From an uncultured Prevotella sp. (GTDB taxonomy: Bacteria; Bacteroidota; Bacteroidia; Bacteroidales; Bacteroidaceae): a stretch of 33,602 bases of DNA. The notes below the pieces were generated by a model that worked only from the letters and a program-made list of their open reading frames with translations, was not told the origin of the DNA and ran no database searches. The first letter of the stretch is position 1. Every line of letters begins with the position of its first letter. The DNA is taken from the NCBI GenBank assembly GCA_937906495.1, contig CALCVT010000104.1:1-33602 (forward strand), read 5' to 3'. This document shows positions 1-9,024 of the stretch, piece by piece. The position numbers and the translations under genes are program-made.

Positions 1-49
1 CACCTGACTGTTAATCAGGGGGTCGTTGGTTCAAGCCCATCCTGAAGCG
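1..49 (+). tRNA. tRNA-Asn (GTT), 5' end cut off by the window
   Basis: The anticodon arm is complete: stem CCTGA/TCAGG around the loop CTGTTAA, giving anticodon GTT (bases 10-12) and therefore asparagine. It is followed by a variable region, a T-loop beginning TTCAA at bases 30-34 and a 3' acceptor strand CTGAAGC at 42-48 with discriminator G49. The D-arm and 5' acceptor strand lie before the window. No CCA is encoded directly after the discriminator. One T-stem pair (T26/T40) is mismatched. Confidence 0.93.
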
Positions 50-55
50 CACTTG

Positions 56-91
56 AAAGGATTGTCCGTCATTTCGGTCAATCCTTTTTTT
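56..91 (+). terminator. Intrinsic terminator after tRNA-Asn
   Basis: A nine-base-pair stem AAAGGATTG/CAATCCTTT (56-64 with 79-87) encloses a 14-base loop and runs into seven Ts (85-91). It starts seven bases after the tRNA and fits a plus-strand rho-independent terminator. Confidence 0.8.
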
Positions 92-365
92 GTATTTATT
101 CCTGTACAAGACATTGGCAAATATAGGGGTCAGCGAATATGGGAATCCAGATCTGGCTCAGGTGCAAAATCTGATGGCAGATATTCCACAAAGAACATTC
201 CTCCCTGAATAACACCTCACATAGTTAACAGACAGCTTAGCAGGTTCGCTTTGAACAAATATAAATGCACCAGTTTACAACATATTTACCTAATTAAGAA
301 CCCGCGAATCCTATCAAAGTAATAGAACTCTTCACTAAAAGCCTTTACAACAAGCAATGAGCTAC
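92..365. other. Intergenic region without a gene
   Basis: About 270 bases between the tRNA terminator and the terminator of the sialidase gene that converges on it. I see no ORF with recognisable protein character, no RNA fold I can name and no promoter consensus. Confidence 0.6.
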
Positions 366-397
366 AAAAAGGGCAGGCGAAAAATTCGCCTGCCCTT
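366..397 (-). terminator. Terminator of the sialidase gene
   Basis: A perfect 13-base-pair stem (369-381 with 385-397) has an AAA loop. On the minus strand it is followed by a run of Ts (complement of 366-370). It begins about 20 bases after the sialidase stop codon. Confidence 0.85.
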
Positions 398-418
398 AAA
401 TATTTTGTGGATAGAGTT

Positions 419-3400
419 TTACTTCTTGATGAACTTCACAACCTTCTCGCCATTGGCTACCTTCACCTTGGCAAGGTAAGCGCCATCAGCTAAATGCTCT
501 ACATTAACAACTGCCTTGCGCGAAGTCAGCATAAGCTGACCCGAAGCGCTGTAAACAGCCAAATCATAAGCATTGTCAGTCACGCCACCAACATAAAGTT
601 TGCCTTCGCTGCAGTTAACGGTTATATCATCAATTGCAACTGAGCCAACTCCACCAATCACCGTTTCGAATGCGGCTTCGAGCTGTACGTCAGCATTGAT
701 TTCGAAGGTATAGCTACCCTCTTCAAGTTTCGACGTGAGATCCATGGGGAAGCCCAATGTAAAGAGAGTAGCCTTCTTTATCTTGAAGCCTTCTGCCGGT
801 GTAAAGACTGCTGTTACACTGGTTGCATTGGTAAAGCGCGAACCACTGGGATAGGTCTTATCGCCTACCTTCAGTACGATATCGCCCTCGCCTTCCTTAA
901 CCGAAGTAGTTACTTCGTAGGTAGCTGCATACGAAGCCGTAATCATAAAGTCCTCTGTTACTGTAAAGGTATAGCTATTATTCTGCAAGTCGCCAAGGAT
1001 TGACTTATCGTTAATCTTAGCCTCCTGGAGCAAGCTATGCTCAGCAGGTGTAAAGGTTACAGTAAGTTCTGTTCCTTCAGTAACAGGAGTTCCGGCTGCG
1101 TAGCTGTTCTGCTCGCTATCGGTTACTGTAATTGTACCCTCACCATCACCCTCGATGTTCCAACGCATCATGTAGTTCTTAACGGGAGCCTTCACAAACG
1201 AAACTGCGATGTTAGCATCTGCCGTTACTGTGTAAGTATTGCCACTGGTAAAGTCAGTACCATTTACAGTCAGCGCCTCGAGCACATAGCCCTCTTCGGG
1301 AGTTGCTGTGATGGTCAGCTCTGTGTTAGCTTCAACTTCGTTTTCACCGGCAACGAGCGCCTCAGTTCCGTTCATAACAGCCAACGTACCATGTTCTACG
1401 TTAGCAGGGAGCGTTACGGTATACTTAGTAGTAGCACTCGGGTCTACAACACGGAGCGTAAAGTCTACGATGTTACCACCATTATCCTCGAGTTTGTTAC
1501 GACTTTCACCGGGATGGCCACAGGGATCAAGATGACACCAGTCAATCTTAATACGTACGCGGTAATCACCGGGAGCGAGATTTGCAGGCAGCGTAAACGA
1601 GGGAACATTATCGAGGCGACTGTTATTTTCAGTGCGATCACCCTTACTGTTCTGACCCCACTGCGCATCACTGGTGCTATAGAAGGTGTATGAAACTACT
1701 TCGCTGTTAGCCTCAGGATATTCGTTCTCGTCAAGCATAAGGTCGAACTCACCATTCTTATCATAGTCAATATAGAGGTAACCATGCATCCACTCGCCTA
1801 CCCAATTGATAACGGGCGAAATTTCAGTACCTGCAGTGGCCTCTAACACCTCAGCTGTTTTATCTACATAGATTGCCTTACCTGAGGTTGAGTGAACATC
1901 AAAGCTGAAGGCCGACAAACCACCATTCATGGTTACTTTGTTTAAGTAGCGCGAACCGTGCTTAGAGTTGCCTTCGTATGTACAATAGTTAGGAACAAAC
2001 TCTTCAAACTCGGCAGCCACTGTAGTTGCGGCTGTAAGCGTAAACTTGTTGACGCCCGATTCGAGAGGCTGATCGTTTACAAGAATTTGTTTCAGCACAT
2101 AGCCAGCAGCGGCCTCAGCCACAACTGTCAGTTCGGTATTGGCACGTACCTTCGAACCACTTACAACCTCAGCCTCGCCATTCAGCACTTTAAGTGTACC
2201 TTGTGCAGCATCTGCAGGAGTAATTGTTACAGCGTATGCCTTGGCAAATGTTGCCTTAATATCGGTAGCTTCGGTCAACGTAAAGGTATAGGCATTGTTT
2301 TGCACCTTATCCATTACCGAAACACCATTAACCTTCACATCGTCGAGTATGGCATCTTCTGCCGGAGCAAAGGTTGCAGTAAGCTCAGTATCCTCTTCAA
2401 TTGATGCGCCCGACTCATAGGTTTTCTTATCAGCATCAGTCAGCGTAATCGTACCTGTGGCATCGCCTTCGGCCTGGTAGGTTACGTTGTAGCTTTGCTT
2501 GTTCGAAATTACGCGGAGGGTAAAATCTACAATGTTACCACCATTGGCAGTCAAGAGATTTTCGTTTTCATTGGGATGTCCACAGGGATCGAGATGATTC
2601 CAGTCTACTTTCAAGCGTACACGATATTCGCCTGCAGCAAGATTTGCCGGTATCGTAAACGAAGGAACATTATGAAGGGCTCCGTTATTTCTTATACTTT
2701 CGCCTTTACTGTTTTGTCCCCAATCGCCATTTCCAGTAGCATTATAGAAAGTGTATGAAACCACTTCACTATTAGCCTCAGGATAGCCATTGGCACCAAG
2801 CATAAGGTCGAATTCACCATTCTTATCGTAGTCAATATAGAGGTAGCCGTGCATCCACTCACCTACCCAATCAACAACAGGAGTAATTTCGGTGCCTGCA
2901 GCTGCTTCGAGCACATTGGCAGTCTTATCTACATAAATCGGTTGTTTGATAGCTGCGTGCACATTGAAGCTAAAGGGCGAAACTCCGCCGTTCATAGTTA
3001 CCTTGCGCACATAACGACCTGGATGGGTTGAGTTGCCGGGATATGTACAATAATTTTGAGTAAATACATCGAACTCAACCGAAATTGTAGTTTCGCCAAG
3101 GAGCACAAATTTGTTTATGCCTTGAGCAAGGGGCTTGCCGTTTACCACAATTTGCTTAAGCATATAGCCATCTGCAGGTTCGGCAATCACGGTCAACTCT
3201 GTATTTGAAGGAACTTGTGAGCCATTAACTACCTCTTCATTGCCGTTCATTACTTTTACAGTTCCTCTTGCAGGATCGGTAGCAGCAAAGTTTACGGTAT
3301 AAAGTTCGGTATAGTCGGGGAAGTTAACCAATGTAGCATTGTGACCATGACCCGAAATATCGGGGACCTGATTGCCCGAAAACTTTTCAAAGTCGTAGGC

Positions 3401-5161
3401 TGCCACCAGATTGGCTGTATTTTCATCTACCGTGTTTTTCATATCGGCCTTGATTTCATCTATCGTCAAGGCTTTGTTGTAAAAACGGAGGTCGTCCATC
3501 TCTCCTTGCATAAAGTAGGAGGGTTCTGAAGGAGAACCATTGTTGTTGGAGTAACCAGCACCTACAAGGATGGGGAAGTTATTGACCATCGACATTGATT
3601 GGAACTCACGAGCCAAGGCCTTTCCCTCGCCCAAAACGCCATCCACATAAATGGAGGTTTTCTGGCTCTGGGTGTCGAATACCCAGGTTAAGTGTGCCCA
3701 GGTATTCTCCTGGAAGGTCACCCCTGTACCATTTCCCTTGCCACCCCAAGGTGAACCAAGAGGTGAGAGGTTGGTTGAGAAGCGAGTGTTGTAATCTTTA
3801 TCGCCCCACAATTCCCAGCCACAAGTCTGAGAGTTGTCGGTACCTTCGTACGAACGCTTTGATACAAAACGACAAGCGCTGCCGCTAAAGGGCATCTTTA
3901 CCTTACAAGTAACAGTGAAGGATTGGCCAATGCCGATGTTCAACTCATCGGCATTGGGAATGCTCATATAACGGTCGGTTCCGTTAAATGCAATCGTACC
4001 TTCTGACAGTACGGGAGGCTTGGGAGCCTCAGCCGTAAGCCAGTCGTAAGTAAAGCGGTAGAATACGAGGTTAAAACCGTCTTCGCCAGGGAGATTTCCA
4101 TCCCACTTGCCTTCTTCTACCAAAATACCAATTGAACCATCTTTGAGCACGGTCATCGACGAATAAGCCGAATAGCCATTAACCAAACGCTTTTTGACAG
4201 GCCAGGTTTTACCGTTATCTTCGCTCAGATAAATGGTTACATTTTCGCGGGTTGTTGCGCTTTCGGGCAATGAATGGAGCAAACAGGTTGAACCATCGGG
4301 CTTGGTGTAGCGGATAATATCGCCGTTGCAAGCAGGATCCTTAAGGTTGCTGTTGCGTTCGGCTGTAGTCCATGTACGACCTCCATCTTTCGAGGTGCTG
4401 AACATACGGCTACCTTTCTGCGGGTTGCGGATGCTCATCAAGATATCGCCATTTTCAAGTTCCACTACTTTAGCCTCATCGCCCTGTGTAGTAGCTGCGT
4501 TCTCAGAGAGTTTCCATGTTTCGCCATGGTCGTCTGAGTAGATGGCATAGTTGTGCAAAGGAGGCTGCTGAGCCGATGTCGGACGAATTGCCAGCACAAA
4601 CATCAAGCGGCCGTTTTTAGTACAGAGTCCATGGCCTGAGCCTGCAAAACCAGCATACCAGTCAGTATGATCGTTATACACCTGGTCAGTAATGCGTTTA
4701 GGCGAAGTCCAGGTTTGGCCATTGTCTGAACTCTTCGATACATAAAGGTTCTGGCGAGCCCAAGGGGTTGAATCCCACAGACCTTTATCGCCTACAAACA
4801 TACAAACCAGTTCGCCTGATTTTTCGTCGAGTACTACGGCGGGGTCGCCATAGGTTGCACCATAGTCATTGGCTGCTGCCACTTCAACAGGATTAGACCA
4901 CGTTACACCATTATCGGTACTTCTTACCGCCATAATGGAGATTTTGTTTGGCAAGTCGCCCAATGCATTACCGCGCTTGTCAACAACGGCTACCAAGGAG
5001 CCATCGTTCGCTGTAACCAAAGCAGGGATACGCCAATACTTGGAACCGTGGTCGTTCATCTGAAACAGAACCTTACGCACGGGCTCCTCTGCTGCTGCCC
5101 AAACGTTGGCTACAAACGAGCACATCAGGAAAAGCAACAAGAATCGTAAACCTTTTCTCAT
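419..5161 (-). CDS. Large secreted GH33 sialidase with LamG-like, repeat and T9SS sorting domains
   Basis: Predicted exo-alpha-sialidase that removes terminal sialic acid from host glycans. A signal peptide covers about residues 1-23. The catalytic propeller (about 28-375) has the WRIP motif at 43-46 (first arginine of the triad) and five Asp boxes (81-88, 144-151, 209-216, 257-264, 313-320). E229 with R245 and Y333 fit the catalytic Glu, second Arg and nucleophile region. A concanavalin/LamG-like domain follows at about 388-615. Next comes a chain of beta-rich modules: an InlB-like repeat (about 621-700), a GEVED-like module (702-886), further repeats, a second GEVED-like module (about 1057-1239) and three more repeats. 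Residues 1505-1580 resemble a type A T9SS C-terminal sorting domain. At 1580 residues it is about three times the length of a simple bacterial sialidase. The gene appears monocistronic, with its own terminator. Sialidase family confidence is high; the linkage specificity and the role of the repeats are unknown. Confidence 0.93.
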   Translation of the reverse strand: MRKGLRFLLLFLMCSFVANVWAAAEEPVRKVLFQMNDHGSKYWRIPALVTANDGSLVAVVDKRGNALGDLPNKISIMAVRSTDNGVTWSNPVEVAAANDYGATYGDPAVVLDEKSGELVCMFVGDKGLWDSTPWARQNLYVSKSSDNGQTWTSPKRITDQVYNDHTDWYAGFAGSGHGLCTKNGRLMFVLAIRPTSAQQPPLHNYAIYSDDHGETWKLSENAATTQGDEAKVVELENGDILMSIRNPQKGSRMFSTSKDGGRTWTTAERNSNLKDPACNGDIIRYTKPDGSTCLLHSLPESATTRENVTIYLSEDNGKTWPVKKRLVNGYSAYSSMTVLKDGSIGILVEEGKWDGNLPGEDGFNLVFYRFTYDWLTAEAPKPPVLSEGTIAFNGTDRYMSIPNADELNIGIGQSFTVTCKVKMPFSGSACRFVSKRSYEGTDNSQTCGWELWGDKDYNTRFSTNLSPLGSPWGGKGNGTGVTFQENTWAHLTWVFDTQSQKTSIYVDGVLGEGKALAREFQSMSMVNNFPILVGAGYSNNNGSPSEPSYFMQGEMDDLRFYNKALTIDEIKADMKNTVDENTANLVAAYDFEKFSGNQVPDISGHGHNATLVNFPDYTELYTVNFAATDPARGTVKVMNGNEEVVNGSQVPSNTELTVIAEPADGYMLKQIVVNGKPLAQGINKFVLLGETTISVEFDVFTQNYCTYPGNSTHPGRYVRKVTMNGGVSPFSFNVHAAIKQPIYVDKTANVLEAAAGTEITPVVDWVGEWMHGYLYIDYDKNGEFDLMLGANGYPEANSEVVSYTFYNATGNGDWGQNSKGESIRNNGALHNVPSFTIPANLAAGEYRVRLKVDWNHLDPCGHPNENENLLTANGGNIVDFTLRVISNKQSYNVTYQAEGDATGTITLTDADKKTYESGASIEEDTELTATFAPAEDAILDDVKVNGVSVMDKVQNNAYTFTLTEATDIKATFAKAYAVTITPADAAQGTLKVLNGEAEVVSGSKVRANTELTVVAEAAAGYVLKQILVNDQPLESGVNKFTLTAATTVAAEFEEFVPNYCTYEGNSKHGSRYLNKVTMNGGLSAFSFDVHSTSGKAIYVDKTAEVLEATAGTEISPVINWVGEWMHGYLYIDYDKNGEFDLMLDENEYPEANSEVVSYTFYSTSDAQWGQNSKGDRTENNSRLDNVPSFTLPANLAPGDYRVRIKIDWCHLDPCGHPGESRNKLEDNGGNIVDFTLRVVDPSATTKYTVTLPANVEHGTLAVMNGTEALVAGENEVEANTELTITATPEEGYVLEALTVNGTDFTSGNTYTVTADANIAVSFVKAPVKNYMMRWNIEGDGEGTITVTDSEQNSYAAGTPVTEGTELTVTFTPAEHSLLQEAKINDKSILGDLQNNSYTFTVTEDFMITASYAATYEVTTSVKEGEGDIVLKVGDKTYPSGSRFTNATSVTAVFTPAEGFKIKKATLFTLGFPMDLTSKLEEGSYTFEINADVQLEAAFETVIGGVGSVAIDDITVNCSEGKLYVGGVTDNAYDLAVYSASGQLMLTSRKAVVNVEHLADGAYLAKVKVANGEKVVKFIKK
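1447..1993 (-). repeat. Second copy of the intragenic GEVED-like repeat
   Basis: About 547 bases encoding sialidase residues 1057-1239. The stretch is clearly similar to 2505-3058 at both DNA and protein level, for example around WVGEWMHGYLYIDYDKNGEF in both copies. It points to an internal duplication within the gene. Confidence 0.85.
2505..3058 (-). repeat. First copy of the intragenic GEVED-like repeat
   Basis: About 554 bases encoding sialidase residues 702-886, the partner of the copy at 1447-1993. Each copy is preceded by an InlB-like module of about 80 residues, so the duplicated unit may be larger than the GEVED-like part alone. Confidence 0.85.
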
Positions 5162-5837
5162 AATAATTAGATAGATTGATGATGTTTTTTTAGGCTAACC
5201 GAGAATCAGGTTTTGTACACCTTATTTCGGCAAGCCGGCTATTTTATTTGATGGAATTATCAAAATACATCGGTTTGGTCTTTCTGCTGTGATGTTATCT
5301 ACCAGAAACATCCTACCCTCTCGGGGATTAACTATACGAACACGGAAATGCTCCGCAACACCCACCGCATTTACGAGGTAGGCGCACGTTAATTTAAACT
5401 GCACAGAATGTTCTCATACAGTTTGCTTTTTCGAAAAGTATGGTTCGGTTTACGAACTTCATAGTTCCGAAGAGCAAAAATCCGTCACGGACTTTTCGTA
5501 GTATTAGGTTGCTCTTTAAACATTACACATCTCAAAGATACATGGGCAAAAGTACAATAAAAAACTCGTTTCGCACATAGTATATTTTGTGTTTCTGCAT
5601 TTTTTTATATTCATTAAGCAAAAACGGCACTCATATACGTATAAATGGTGCTAAAAAATAACTTTTCGTTTTTCATTATCTCCAAAAAACAAGTTGCCTT
5701 GATAATTCGGGATTCTTCATTTCCATTTTTATAACGATTAAAAGCATTCTCTCTTTCTGCTAAACCTGGAGCAAGCAGCTGGCAATGCGACCTTCGTATG
5801 GAGCTACTCCACTCCCCTAAATGCTAGCCGCCTGTAT
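5162..5837. other. Long AT-rich intergenic region upstream of the sialidase
   Basis: I find no convincing gene in these 676 bases. The only reading frame of note (minus strand, 5404 to 5222, 60 codons) has no family resemblance and no good start context. On the minus strand there are two promoter-like boxes at 5533-5554. Downstream of them are short hairpin-forming stretches, for example TTTGAT/ATCAAA near 5247-5265. The part between 5580 and 5837 is AT-rich and shows nothing I can name. Confidence 0.5.
5533..5577 (-). promoter_or_regulatory. Two overlapping Bacteroidales-type promoters far upstream of the sialidase
   Basis: On the minus strand TATCTTTG (5540 to 5533) and TACTTTTG (5554 to 5547) both match the -7 consensus TAnnTTTG. 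At a 19-base spacing the first has TTTT (5563-5560) and the second TGTG (5577-5574), each three of four to the -33 TTTG. Transcription would begin near 5527. That gives the sialidase a leader of about 365 bases, or makes a separate small RNA. Confidence 0.4.
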
Positions 5838-5880
5838 GCAAAAAGTACCGATTCGGGAGAACCGAATCGGTACTTTTCAA
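5838..5880 (-). terminator. Terminator of the cydAB operon
   Basis: A perfect 16-base-pair inverted repeat (5841-5856 with 5862-5877) has a five-base loop. Read on the minus strand it ends in a run of five Ts (5844-5840). It lies about 90 bases past the cydB stop. Ts also occur on the other side, so it could work in both directions. Confidence 0.75.
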
Positions 5881-5969
5881 TAAACACCGGGCAGCTAATG
5901 TTTAATCGACTGCAACTTATGTTTTAATGCTTACGAATGTAGAAAATATTACACTCGATGGATAATAAT

Positions 5970-7127
5970 TTAGTACTTGTGTGAATTTCCTTGCATATCC
6001 TTGCGCGAAATTCCCCCTAAGTCGATGGCACGCCAGGCATATACAATATAAGCTAACACAAATGGAATCAGTAAACTGACATAAGCCATGGTGCGCAGGG
6101 TAAACTCGCTCGAACAACTATTTTGCAGACAGAGCGATGACTGCATATCAACACTCGAGGGATAATAGGCCGTGTTGTTCAAACCAGCCAGCAACAACAA
6201 GCAAAGAACTGTGGCTACCGTTCCGATACCACTTAGCCAAATTCCGCGTTTTGAACCTCTGAATAATGTACGCCCTATACCTGTTAGTACCAAAAGTACG
6301 CCTAACACAAAACCTACCAGCACACAAGGCATGGCCATCAGATTATGCAAATACTTATTGGCCTCCGGGGTGAACGTTTGGGTATCGGGATTATAGGTTA
6401 AACCGGTTGCAGTGAGCAAAAAACCTACAAAAGCCAAAAAAAGCAGCAAGAAGGGTACGGTATCGACCATGACCTGACGGCGTAAACGGGAATACAATGA
6501 CTCGTCGTGCAAATTGTTTATTAAATAAAGCGAACCCAACACACGAGCCAGGAAAAATACAGCAAGTCCGAGCACCCAGTTCCAAGGATTGGCCAAGGCA
6601 TCAAGACCATGCCAGGCATTGGCCCACTGACTGCTTACAGGCGAAGCTGACAATGTATCAGTAACCCCCATAGCACCCAAATTGACGGTAAAGGCAGAAC
6701 CGGTAAAGAAAGTTCCTACGGCAGCTCCTAATACAAATGGGCCTACAAAACCATTGAATACCAAAAAGCGGCGATACATGGTACGCCCCATTACATTGCC
6801 GGGCTTTGACTGAAATTCGTAAGCTACGGCCTGAAGCACAAAACTCACCAATATCAACATCCATACCCAATAGGCACCACTAAAACTGGTGCTGTAAAAA
6901 AGTGGGAACGAAGCAAAGAAAGCTCCACCAAAGGTTACTAAAGTTGTAAACGTAAACTCCCACTTACGACCGGTAGAGTTTACAATCATGGCACGCTCTG
7001 TCTCGTCCTTACCTATACGAAATATTAAGGTGTTGGCTCCTTGTACAAACATTAAAAATACAAGCAGGCCGCCCAATAGCGAAACCAGCAGCCACCAATA
7101 TTGCTGAAGAAAATTGTAAGTTATCAT
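5970..7127 (-). CDS. cydB: Cytochrome bd quinol oxidase subunit II (CydB)
   Basis: Inner-membrane subunit that pairs with CydA to form the bd-type terminal oxidase, which reduces oxygen with electrons from quinol (menaquinol in this phylum) at very low oxygen tension. The protein has 385 residues and many hydrophobic segments. It opens with the typical CydB pattern: a short amphipathic start, a first membrane helix with WWLLVSLLGG, then FMFVQGA-type residues around 26-31. The sequence carries the large hydrophobic loops expected of the family, and the length is usual for Bacteroidales CydB. The gene lies 75 bases after cydA on the same strand and ends the operon. The start ATG is directly before the family N-terminus. 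Confidence 0.95.
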   Translation of the reverse strand: MITYNFLQQYWWLLVSLLGGLLVFLMFVQGANTLIFRIGKDETERAMIVNSTGRKWEFTFTTLVTFGGAFFASFPLFYSTSFSGAYWVWMLILVSFVLQAVAYEFQSKPGNVMGRTMYRRFLVFNGFVGPFVLGAAVGTFFTGSAFTVNLGAMGVTDTLSASPVSSQWANAWHGLDALANPWNWVLGLAVFFLARVLGSLYLINNLHDESLYSRLRRQVMVDTVPFLLLFLAFVGFLLTATGLTYNPDTQTFTPEANKYLHNLMAMPCVLVGFVLGVLLVLTGIGRTLFRGSKRGIWLSGIGTVATVLCLLLLAGLNNTAYYPSSVDMQSSLCLQNSCSSEFTLRTMAYVSLLIPFVLAYIVYAWRAIDLGGISRKDMQGNSHKY

Positions 7128-7202
7128 AGAAAATGGGGATTATGTAATGGGCAGTGCGGAGGAGCAATCGTTGTACTTTGATTCCCCCGCACCGGCTGCG
7201 GT

Positions 7203-8693
7203 TTATTGCTGATGGTTGCGTATAGCTTTGCAAAGTATTTTAACCTCTGCCGCAAGCAATACGGTAAATATAACCAGGAAAAGAACGAATGTTGTAATTA
7301 CACTCGACGAATCGAGCTGCGACACGGCAGCATTAACCGGAAGCAAATCTTGAATGGCCCAAGGCTGACGGCCTACCTCTGCCACAATCCAACCGGCCTG
7401 GCCTGCTAGGTAAACCATCGGGATTGCTGCCAATCCGAGCCAGTGCATCCAACGCGCATGCTCAAGCTTATTTTTATACTCCATCCACCACGCTACTATG
7501 AGAAAGAGGAAGAGGAAGGAACCAAAGCCTACCATAATGCGGAACGACCAGTATACAAGGCCAACCGGCGGTACCAAATCTTCTTTATGCTGAATGTAAC
7601 CATAGCCAAAGTAGGGCATATGCTCGTTCAACTGCTCACGCGCCTGAGCAGCACGCTCAGGATTGGTCAGACGGTGCTCTCTAAATTCTGTAAAGGCAGC
7701 GATGGCCTTGCGTCCGCGCTCCATTTTTTCGTCGGCCGAGAGATGGACGGTTCCATCGGGATGAGTGTAACCATTGAGTAGATTGTCAATGCCGGGCACA
7801 TAACCATCTATATCGTGAGTGGCTAAAACCGATAACACACCGGGCACTTCAATACCCGGAACTACTGAAAAGGGAGCTTGCTGACCGCCTTGACGCAAAC
7901 CTTCGGCAGCAGCCAACTTCATTGGCTGCTCTTTAGCAATGCTTACACCGCTCTGGTCACCTGTGCCAAGCACGGTTAATGTGGCAAGGACACCCGTAAT
8001 ACTTGCAATCTTAATTGAAGCAAGAGCCATTTGCTGGTTACGTTTCTTGAGCAGGAACCAGCAACTTACGCCTACGACAAACACGGCACCGGTCATCCAG
8101 CCGCTCGAAACGGTATGGAAGAATTTAACGACAGCCGTAGGCGAAAATGCTACGGCCATGAAGTCGACCATTTCGTTACGCACGGTTTCAGGATTAAATT
8201 CCATACCTACAGGATGCTGCATCCAGGCATTGGCTACAAGAATCCACCAGGCTGAAAGGGTGGCACCTATACCTGTGAGCCAAGTTGAGGCCAGATGGAA
8301 ACCCCTACTTACCTTGTTCCAGCCAAAAAACATGACTGCAATAAAAGTTGCCTCCATAAAAAAGGCCAATATGCCTTCTATGGCTAAGGGAGCACCAAAT
8401 ATATCGCCTACAAACCAGGAGTAATTGCTCCAATTGGTACCGAATTCAAATTCAAGTATCAAACCTGTAGCTACACCTATGGCAAAGTTAATGCCGAAGA
8501 GCTTCATCCAAAACTGTGCTGTGCGTTTCCAAAACTCATCGCGCTTAATGTAGTAAAGGGTTTCCATTATGCCCATTATCAGGGCTAAACCTAAAGTCAG
8601 AGGAACAAAGAGCCAGTGATAACAAGCCGTCAGTGCAAACTGTGCACGCGACCAGTCAATGGTTCCGGGGTCGAGAATGGTTAGTAAATTCAT
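7203..8693 (-). CDS. cydA: Cytochrome bd quinol oxidase subunit I (CydA)
   Basis: Heme-carrying subunit of the bd oxidase and the site of quinol oxidation. From the start used here (496 residues) H26, in a CYHWLFVPLTLG context, is the expected heme b595 ligand. H193, in KFFHTVSSGW, and M387, in WSFRIMVG, are the expected heme b558 ligands. E106 and E114 lie in the usual helix facing the diheme site. The quinol-binding Q-loop starts with GDQSG at 245-249, followed by KEQPMKLAAAEG. The Q-loop is of the short type. The reading frame is open for 27 more codons upstream, but the family N-terminus begins at this ATG. It sits between the DUF4492 gene and cydB. Confidence 0.96.
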   Translation of the reverse strand: MNLLTILDPGTIDWSRAQFALTACYHWLFVPLTLGLALIMGIMETLYYIKRDEFWKRTAQFWMKLFGINFAIGVATGLILEFEFGTNWSNYSWFVGDIFGAPLAIEGILAFFMEATFIAVMFFGWNKVSRGFHLASTWLTGIGATLSAWWILVANAWMQHPVGMEFNPETVRNEMVDFMAVAFSPTAVVKFFHTVSSGWMTGAVFVVGVSCWFLLKKRNQQMALASIKIASITGVLATLTVLGTGDQSGVSIAKEQPMKLAAAEGLRQGGQQAPFSVVPGIEVPGVLSVLATHDIDGYVPGIDNLLNGYTHPDGTVHLSADEKMERGRKAIAAFTEFREHRLTNPERAAQAREQLNEHMPYFGYGYIQHKEDLVPPVGLVYWSFRIMVGFGSFLFLFLIVAWWMEYKNKLEHARWMHWLGLAAIPMVYLAGQAGWIVAEVGRQPWAIQDLLPVNAAVSQLDSSSVITTFVLFLVIFTVLLAAEVKILCKAIRNHQQ

Positions 8694-8806
8694 GGGGTTG
8701 AAATGATTGGATAGGAATTGATTTGTTACTAAGGTAAAGTGTCGAACTAAGACTGCTGAGCACACTACTTGCAAGCTACAAAGTCTTTAAGCGAAAAGCA
8801 TTTTAC

Positions 8807-9019
8807 TTAACGACTCAGGTTATTGCCAACTACCTCGCTCTTTTGCTCCTCCTCGAGTCCGCCAAGTACGGGCTTAAAAAAGAAAACACGCAAAACGGCA
8901 AACATAATAAAGAGTTTAAGCAGGATGATTATCCACAAGGTGCGGCCCCAAGTCATTGAACGGAAGCCTTCACGATAGAAACACCATACCTTTCGAACAG
9001 CGTTAAAGAGGGTGTTCAT
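8807..9019 (-). CDS. DUF4492 small membrane protein of the cytochrome bd operon
   Basis: A 70-residue protein with one membrane segment (about residues 28-48), flanked by a basic N-terminal part (RKVWCFYREGFRSMTWGRTL) and an acidic C-terminus. It matches DUF4492, which is known to sit directly before cydA in Bacteroidota and some Campylobacterota. Its position and topology suggest an assembly or stabilising factor, or a small accessory subunit like CydX/CydH in Proteobacteria, but that is inference. It is first of the three operon genes, 113 bases before the chosen cydA start. A -7 box lies immediately in front of its ATG. Confidence 0.88.
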   Translation of the reverse strand: MNTLFNAVRKVWCFYREGFRSMTWGRTLWIIILLKLFIMFAVLRVFFFKPVLGGLEEEQKSEVVGNNLSR

Positions 9020-9024
9020 AGCGG

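Noticed and set aside
26..208. 60-codon plus-strand frame
   Set aside because: It begins inside the tRNA, spans its terminator and has no protein family character.
1037..1693. 218-codon frame antisense to the sialidase repeats
   Set aside because: Shadow frame produced by codon bias in the repeat region.
5222..5404. 60-codon minus-strand frame upstream of the sialidase
   Set aside because: No recognisable family and no start context; kept only as part of a possible leader or RNA.
8694..8774. N-terminal extension of CydA by 27 codons
   Set aside because: CydA family proteins begin at the ATG used here; the extension is not hydrophobic signal-like or conserved in type.
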